DNA of 52,870 bases from Bacteroidales bacterium (GTDB lineage Bacteria; Bacteroidota; Bacteroidia; Bacteroidales; Muribaculaceae). The stretch is from assembly GCA_004552485.1 (NCBI GenBank), contig SFOH01000012.1, forward strand, positions 1 through 52,870, read 5' to 3'. Within the stretch, counting starts at the first letter, position 1. Each line of letters begins with the position of its first letter. This document shows, piece by piece, positions 47,713 to 52,870 of the stretch. Both the position numbers and the translations under genes were made by a program. A model generated the notes under the pieces. That model was not told the origin of the DNA. It made no database searches and saw only the letters and a program-made list of their open reading frames with translations.

Positions 47713-47890
47713 CATTGAGATTGCGGTAATGCGGCCCGAGACGTCGGGCACTCTCCTCCTCTTTTCGCCGTAATCTTTTGCCGGTCAGCGCATTATGCGC
47801 TGCCTATCATCATATCATCACCCGGTCCCCGCGGCCTCTTTCTGCGCCTCGCGCGCCCCATCCTCATGAAAAATAAAAAAAAATACATAA

Positions 47891-49618
47891 ATGACAAGCA
47901 GATGGATTTATCAACCCCTTACTGCCGAAGAACAAAAGCTGGAGTCCGAGCTGGCACGGCGCTACGCCAATGTAGTACCGGTCAGTGAGCTTCTGGTTCA
48001 GAGAGGTGTGCATTCCATCAGCGAGGCTGAGAAATTCTTCCACCCCTCGCTGCGCGATTTGCATGACCCTTTCCTGATGCCGGACATGGACAAGGCTGTT
48101 GAACGCCTGGACAGAGCTATGGGGGCAAAGGAGAGAATCATGGTCTATGGCGACTATGATGTGGACGGCACCACCGCCGTGGCGCTCGTCTACCGCTATC
48201 TCCAGAACTTCTACTCCGAGATTGAGTACTACATCCCGACCCGCTATGACGAGGGCTACGGCATCACGATGTCCGTCATCGACGAAGCCGCCGCTCACGG
48301 CGTCCGCCTCATCATCATCCTGGACTGCGGCATCAAGGCAATCGAGGAAATCAAGTATGCCCGCACAAAGGGCATCGACTTCATTATTTGCGACCACCAC
48401 GTCCCCGACGACGAGCTGCCGCCGGCCACGGCCATCCTCAACCCCAAGCTCGAGGGCAGCACCTACCCGTGCAGCCACCTGAGCGGTTGCGGCGTGGGCT
48501 ACAAGCTCATGCAGGCCTTCTCGATCAGCAACGGCCTCGGAACCGCCGAGCTCGAGGGTATGCTCGACCTCGTCGCCGTCTCCATCGCCGCCGACATCGT
48601 GCCCATGGTCGACGAGAACCGCGTCATGGCCTACCACGGCCTCAAGCGCCTCAACACCAATCCCAACATGGGCCTGCGCGCCATCATCCGCACCTGCGGC
48701 CTCGGCGGCAAGGAGATCACTATCTCCGACGTCATCTTCAAAATCGGCCCCCGCATCAACGCCAGCGGCCGCATGCAGTCGGGCCGCGAGGCCGTCGAAC
48801 TCCTCGTCGCCCGCGACGCCAAGGACGCCAACGAGAAGAGCCTCGCCATCGACCAGTACAACAAAGACCGCAAGGAGCTGGACAAGCGCATCACTGAGGA
48901 GGCCAACGCCATCCTCGAGGCACGCGGCGAGATGAACTCCGACAAAAAGTCGATCGTCATCTATAACAAAGACTGGCACAAGGGCATCATCGGCATCGTG
49001 GCCTCGCGCCTCACCGAGCTCTACTACAAGCCCTCCGTCGTCCTCACCCTCTCCAACGGCCTGGCCACCGGCTCGTCGCGCTCCGTCCAGGGTTTCGACG
49101 TCTACAAGGCCGTCGACTCTGCACGCGACCTCCTCGAGAACTTCGGCGGCCACACCTACGCCGTCGGCCTCAGCCTCAAGGAGGAGAACATCCCCGAGTT
49201 CACACGCCGTTTCGAGGAGTACGTGGCCGCGAACATCCTCCCCTCGCAGCTCACGCCACAGATCGACATCGACGCCATCATCACCTTCAGCTCCATCACC
49301 CCCGAGTTCGTGTCGACGCTGCGCCTGTTCAACCCCTTCGGCCCCGGCAACCAGAAGCCCGTCTTCTGCTCGCGCCGCGTCAAAGACTTCGGCAGCTCCA
49401 AACTCGTCGGCAAGAACCTCGAGCACATCAAGCTCGAGCTCGTCGACGACACCAGCGGCAAGGTCTTCAACGGCATCGCCTTCAACATGGCCCAGTATTT
49501 CGACCGCATCCATGCCGGCGAGCCCATCGACATCCTCTACACCATCGAGGAGAACAAACACCGCAACGCCGCCACCACCCTCCAGCTGCTCGTCAAGCAG
49601 ATCCATTTCTCCAAATAA
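47891..49618 (+). CDS. recJ: Single-stranded-DNA-specific exonuclease RecJ
   Basis: 575 aa, the typical length. 5'-3' ssDNA exonuclease for recombination and mismatch repair. DHH-family motifs: MVYGDYDVDGTTAVALVY, 'LDCGIKAIEEI', FIICDHHVPDD (DHH), and the DHHA1 domain with 'WHKGIIGIVASRLTELY', 'GSSRSVQGFDVYKAV' and 'NFGGHTYAVGLSL'. The C-terminal OB-fold contains 'FNPFGPGNQKPVF'. It is followed by recQ at 42 bp, a functional pair: RecQ unwinds, RecJ degrades. Confidence 0.97.
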   Translation: MTSRWIYQPLTAEEQKLESELARRYANVVPVSELLVQRGVHSISEAEKFFHPSLRDLHDPFLMPDMDKAVERLDRAMGAKERIMVYGDYDVDGTTAVALVYRYLQNFYSEIEYYIPTRYDEGYGITMSVIDEAAAHGVRLIIILDCGIKAIEEIKYARTKGIDFIICDHHVPDDELPPATAILNPKLEGSTYPCSHLSGCGVGYKLMQAFSISNGLGTAELEGMLDLVAVSIAADIVPMVDENRVMAYHGLKRLNTNPNMGLRAIIRTCGLGGKEITISDVIFKIGPRINASGRMQSGREAVELLVARDAKDANEKSLAIDQYNKDRKELDKRITEEANAILEARGEMNSDKKSIVIYNKDWHKGIIGIVASRLTELYYKPSVVLTLSNGLATGSSRSVQGFDVYKAVDSARDLLENFGGHTYAVGLSLKEENIPEFTRRFEEYVAANILPSQLTPQIDIDAIITFSSITPEFVSTLRLFNPFGPGNQKPVFCSRRVKDFGSSKLVGKNLEHIKLELVDDTSGKVFNGIAFNMAQYFDRIHAGEPIDILYTIEENKHRNAATTLQLLVKQIHFSK

Positions 49619-49660
49619 GCGGCACCCGCCACACCTCCGCCGCCAACCCTCCCACTGAAC

Positions 49661-51559
49661 TTGACACCCGAGCAGGTCCTGAAAAAATACTGGGGCTACG
49701 ACAGCTTCCGCCCATGCCAGCGCGAAATCATCGCCGACGTGCTGGCCGGGCGCGACGTGCTCGGCCTCATGCCCACCGGCGGCGGCAAGTCCATCACCTT
49801 CCAGGTGCCCGCCATGATTCTCCCCGGCCTCACCATCGTCGTCACGCCCCTCGTGTCGCTCATGAAGGACCAGGTCGACAACCTCATGGCCCACGGCATA
49901 CGCGCCGCCTACATCAGCGCCGCACTCCGCCGCTCGCAGGTGCGCCTCGCCTACGACCGCTGCGCCATGGGCAAGGCGCGCATCCTCTACGTCTCGCCCG
50001 AACGCCTCTGCGTCGAGTCGTTCATGGCCGAGGCACGCACCTGGAACATCTCCCTCATCGTTGTCGACGAGGCACACTGCATCTCCCAGTGGGGCTACGA
50101 CTTCCGCCCCTCCTACCTGCGCATCCGCCAGCTCCGCGACATCGCCGGCCCCGACGTCCCCGTCCTCGCCGTCACCGCCTCCGCCACCCCAGCCGTCGCC
50201 GCCGACATACGCGCCCAGCTCGCCTTCCGCCCCGGCAACACCACCCACACCCTCAGCTTCGACCGCTCCAACCTCTCCTACATCGTCCGCCGCGACAAGT
50301 CCAAGTCCGACAAAGCCCTCAACGTCCTCCAGAACACCTCCGGTTCGGCTATAGTATATGTACGCTCACGCGCGCGCACGCAAGAGCTCGCCGAGAAACT
50401 CGCCTTCAACGGCATCAGCGCCACCTTCTACCACGCCGGCCTCGGCGCCGAGCTCCGCGCCAAACGCCAGCAGGACTGGAAAGACGGCCGCGTCCGCGTC
50501 ATGGTCGCCACCAACGCCTTCGGCATGGGCATCGACAAACCCGACGTCCGCACCGTCATCCACGTCGACGTCCCCCCCTCGCTCGAAGAGTATTACCAGG
50601 AAGCCGGACGTGCCGGCCGCGACGGCCTCCCCGCCTTCGCCGTACTCGTCGTCTCACCCGCCGACAAAGGCGTCATCAAGCGCCGCCTCTCCGAAGAGTT
50701 CCCGCCCATCGACTTCATCCGCAACGTCTACGAGAAAGTCGGCGCCTTCCTGGGCGTCGCCGTCGGCAGCGGCTATGAGAATGTCTACGAGTTCGACACC
50801 GAAAAATTCTGCCACACCTTCAAACTCCAGCCCGCCATGACCCGCGGCGCCCTCGCCCTCCTCTCCCGCGCCGGCTACTTCGAATACTGCGAAGAGGGCA
50901 CCTCGCGCTCGCGCGTCGTCATCGACGCCACCCGCAACGAGCTCTACACCCTCCGCCTCAACCCCAACGAAGACGCTGTCCTCACCTGCCTCCTCCGCGA
51001 CTGCCCCGGCATTCTCACCGACTTCGTCTACGTCCGCGAAGAAGACATCGTCGCCGACACCGGCCTCTCCGCCGACACCGTCTACCAGACCCTCCTCGCC
51101 CTCCAGCGCCAGCGCATCCTCCGCTACGTCCCCCGCAAAGCCATCCCCTACATCTTCTACACCACCTCACGCGAGGCCACGCGCTACATCGAGCTCCCCC
51201 GCGCCGTCTACCAGGACCGCCGCGCCAACGCCGAGAAGCGCATGCTCTCCGTCATCGACTTTGCCTTCAGCGACGACCGCTGCCGCTCCGCCATCCTCCT
51301 CGAGTATTTCGGCGAGAAAGACGTCGAAGACTGCGGACGCTGCGACGTATGCCGCAGCCGACGCCCGAAGATGCCCCTCCCCGACGACCTCGACCGCCGC
51401 ATCACCGACTTCGTCGCCGCACACCCCGGCGTGCACGTCACCGACCTCGCCGTGCGTCTCGGACTCCGCCGCGAGGCCGTCATCCCCTGCGTCCGCGCCC
51501 TCGCCGAAGAGGGCGTCATCGCCATCTCCGGCATGCGCCTCACCTGCCCCCGCTCCTGA
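49661..51559 (+). CDS. recQ: ATP-dependent DNA helicase RecQ
   Basis: 632 aa from TTG at 49661. No ATG precedes the conserved start TPEQVLKKYWGYDSFRPCQR back to the recJ stop, so the TTG is very likely the true initiator. Walker A LMPTGGGKSITFQVP, motif II VVDEAHCISQWGYDFRPSY (DEAH), the 'DKPDVRTVIHVDVPPS' region and motif VI YYQEAGRAGRDG. The zinc-binding Cys residues are in CGRCDVC near residue 563, following 'SAILLEYFGEKD'. The tail is a short winged-helix segment; I do not see an HRDC domain. It unwinds 3'-tailed DNA in recombination. It follows recJ by 42 bp. Confidence 0.95.
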   Translation: MTPEQVLKKYWGYDSFRPCQREIIADVLAGRDVLGLMPTGGGKSITFQVPAMILPGLTIVVTPLVSLMKDQVDNLMAHGIRAAYISAALRRSQVRLAYDRCAMGKARILYVSPERLCVESFMAEARTWNISLIVVDEAHCISQWGYDFRPSYLRIRQLRDIAGPDVPVLAVTASATPAVAADIRAQLAFRPGNTTHTLSFDRSNLSYIVRRDKSKSDKALNVLQNTSGSAIVYVRSRARTQELAEKLAFNGISATFYHAGLGAELRAKRQQDWKDGRVRVMVATNAFGMGIDKPDVRTVIHVDVPPSLEEYYQEAGRAGRDGLPAFAVLVVSPADKGVIKRRLSEEFPPIDFIRNVYEKVGAFLGVAVGSGYENVYEFDTEKFCHTFKLQPAMTRGALALLSRAGYFEYCEEGTSRSRVVIDATRNELYTLRLNPNEDAVLTCLLRDCPGILTDFVYVREEDIVADTGLSADTVYQTLLALQRQRILRYVPRKAIPYIFYTTSREATRYIELPRAVYQDRRANAEKRMLSVIDFAFSDDRCRSAILLEYFGEKDVEDCGRCDVCRSRRPKMPLPDDLDRRITDFVAAHPGVHVTDLAVRLGLRREAVIPCVRALAEEGVIAISGMRLTCPRS

Positions 51560-51982
51560 GCCGCCCCGAGTTTTTAACACTTTGCCGCACCCGCCTCTTA
51601 ACTCGCTGAAAGATAGGACGTGACGCCTCCCCCAACGCCACCTTTCCGCGCCTTTTAAAAATAAAAAACTAAAAAAAAGTAAAGAAGTATTTCGGATTCT
51701 TAGAAATTTTCTTTATATTTGCCGTGAAAAAACATGCATTACCGTTTGCATACATCCTGTCGAAAAAACGGCCACCATTGCTTAGACCGGCCGCTTGCGC
51801 CCTCTGAAGGCCACCTCATAGCATGATTCATCCATCAGTCTGATGCGTGATTTGGTCTCGAAACCACTGCCTTAAAAACCTCAACCTCCGGTTCCGGCCG
51901 CCGGCTGAAGTCTCAAAACCGTCACTTAGTCCTTATTATATATAGAATAAACCAAGCGTAACATTCATCCTTTCTTTTCCGA
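51560..51982. other. 423-bp leader region before the DUF3575 gene
   Basis: Contains a plus-strand promoter-like pair (TTTC at 51690-51693, 20 bp, TATATTTG at 51714-51721) and then a long untranslated leader of about 255 nt. A 30-codon ORF (51734-51826) lies within it but shows no known motif. No terminator for recQ was recognised. Confidence 0.55.
51690..51721 (+). promoter_or_regulatory. Promoter of the DUF3575 protein
   Basis: TATATTTG at 51714-51721 with a TTTC -33-like box 20 bp upstream. Confidence 0.65.
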
Positions 51983-52870
51983 ATGAAAAAGATAATCCTA
52001 ACCGCTTTCCTCGGACTTTCCGGGCTCGTGGCCGCCAACGCCCAGTTGCAGCAGCCCGTGCCCCAGCAGGTCACGGATTCGGTGAAAATCCATTTCCATG
52101 TCTCCAAGACATACTTCGACCCCAACCTCAGCGGCAACCAAGAGGTGCTGCGTTCGCTGGCCGAACGTCTCAAAGACGACGGCTCCGACTCGCTGCTCAC
52201 CTACAAAGGCGTTGAGTTCATCGGCGGTGCCTCGCCCGAGGGTTCCATAAAGTTCAACGAATACCTGTCGCGCGCACGTGCCGACCAGCTCTTCAACCAG
52301 CTGGCCAAGTACCGCGCCCTGCCCGACTCGCTGCGTTCCTTCACCTTCCTCGGCCGTGACTGGGGAGGCCTGCTCCAGCGCATGGAGGGTGACCCCAACA
52401 TCCCCGACCGCGCCAAGGCCCTCGACCTCGTCCGCGACATCGTGGCCGGCAAGAACGTCGGCGGCGACCCCGTCGCCGTCCTCAAACGCCTCTGCGGCGG
52501 ACGCCCCTACGCCTACCTGCTGCGCAAGCACTTCCCCCCGCTGCGTGCCGCTTCCATGCGCATCAGCTACATCAAAGTGCCGCGCCTCCTGGCCATTCCC
52601 TATCCCCTGCCCGAGGCCAAACTCGTCGCCGAACCCGCCGAGCCCCAGCCCGTGGCCATCGCCATGGAAGAGCCCGAGGTGATGGAAGAGTGCTCGCCCT
52701 TCTACATGGACATCCGCACCAACATGCTCTACGACGTAGCCCTGCTGCCCACCCTCGGCGCCGACTTCTACATCGGCAAACACTTCAGCGTCGGCGGCAA
52801 CTGGACCTACGCCTGGTGGAGCAAGAACGCCAAGCACCGCTACTGGCGCGCCTACGGCGGCGACCTCAAC
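51983..52870 (+). CDS. DUF3575 outer-membrane protein, 3' end cut by the window
   Basis: Starts at ATG 51983 and is open to the last base (296 residues seen, no stop). Signal peptide about 1-20 (ending ANAQ). Residues about 30-110 resemble an OmpA-like N-terminal domain (HVSKTYFDPNLSGNQEVL, then FIGGASPEGSIKFNEYLSRA). From about 245 the DUF3575 barrel begins (YMDIRTNMLYDVALLPTLGA, 'IGKHFSVGGNWTYAWWS'). This two-part arrangement is frequent in Bacteroidales. Probably a porin-like or adhesin-linked surface protein; the end must be read from the next window. Confidence 0.85.
   Translation, partial: MKKIILTAFLGLSGLVAANAQLQQPVPQQVTDSVKIHFHVSKTYFDPNLSGNQEVLRSLAERLKDDGSDSLLTYKGVEFIGGASPEGSIKFNEYLSRARADQLFNQLAKYRALPDSLRSFTFLGRDWGGLLQRMEGDPNIPDRAKALDLVRDIVAGKNVGGDPVAVLKRLCGGRPYAYLLRKHFPPLRAASMRISYIKVPRLLAIPYPLPEAKLVAEPAEPQPVAIAMEEPEVMEECSPFYMDIRTNMLYDVALLPTLGADFYIGKHFSVGGNWTYAWWSKNAKHRYWRAYGGDLN

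Larger units (their letters stand above)
47484..47890. other. 407-bp region between LRR gene and recJ
   Basis: Holds the LRR terminator (47516-47560), a GC-rich filler, and a plus-strand -7 box TAACTTTG at 47705-47712, giving a recJ leader of about 170 nt. No gene seen. Confidence 0.6.

Noticed and set aside
47864..50248. 794-codon ORF antisense to recJ and recQ
   Set aside because: It spans two certain genes and the gap between them, and its product is a low-complexity mirror of RecJ/RecQ codons.
51734..51826. 30-codon ORF in the DUF3575 leader
   Set aside because: Mentioned as part of the leader only; no repeat of relevant codons, no overlap with the main start, no known peptide pattern.

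Overview
The window looks like a chromosomal piece of a GC-rich Bacteroidales genome, most likely a gut Muribaculaceae-type bacterium. Reasons: many promoters match the Bacteroidetes form TTTG-N19-21-TAnnTTTG; Shine-Dalgarno sequences are largely absent; lipoproteins, PorT-like barrels and TPR proteins are abundant; three neighbouring genes end in a type IX secretion (T9SS)-like sorting domain; and gene families such as DUF3575 and the GIN domain are typical of Bacteroidales. I saw no phage, insertion sequence, CRISPR array, rRNA or obvious genomic island. Taxonomy is inferred from protein style only.

Layout. 1-5.6 kb: the tail of an M16 peptidase, a minus-strand group (dusB, GIN-domain protein, polysaccharide flippase), a secreted C1 peptidase and a phosphodiesterase. 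5.6-9.7 kb: minus-strand SPOR-like lipoprotein, beta-barrel, YraN and an OmpA/TPR lipoprotein, followed by a 677-bp non-coding stretch with a compact orphan transcript candidate (9541-9617) and a 22-bp perfect inverted repeat. 9.7-14.8 kb: riboflavin synthase, a GH31 glycosidase and an unrecognised single-pass membrane protein. 15.2-20.8 kb: a small barrel, the anaerobic ribonucleotide reductase pair nrdG/nrdD (nrdD is frameshifted in this sequence) and a biotin-dependent carboxyltransferase. 21-28 kb: a plus-strand run of a PHP-type phosphatase, a 993-aa TPR protein, an outer-membrane barrel, a 3'-5' exonuclease, a small membrane protein and a lipoprotein. 28-38.2 kb: CapA-like protein, HrpB helicase, a LysM esterase and PQQ-like propeller pair, HD-domain protein, IlvE, tRNA-Pro(GGG) and an SDR. 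38.2-40.2 kb: dapF and a MalY/PatB-type lyase on the minus strand. 40.6-47.5 kb: secreted proteins with T9SS-like C-termini: a 5'-truncated gene, an S8 protease and a 1217-aa leucine-rich-repeat protein built as a threefold repeat. 47.9-52.9 kb: recJ, recQ and the start of a DUF3575 outer-membrane protein.

How it fits together. Most of the window is envelope biology (barrels, lipoproteins, secreted hydrolases) interleaved with housekeeping genes for DNA repair (RecJ, RecQ), tRNA modification, flavin, lysine/diaminopimelate and branched-chain amino acid metabolism. Many transcription units end in long perfect inverted repeats, several shared by convergent genes. The items most worth a second look are the orphan small RNA candidate at 9541-9617, the nrdD lesion near 16990, the promoter-retaining but N-terminally deleted T9SS-type gene at 40637, the tripled LRR/cap/beta module of the 1217-aa protein, and an amphipathic insertion in the carboxyltransferase barrel.
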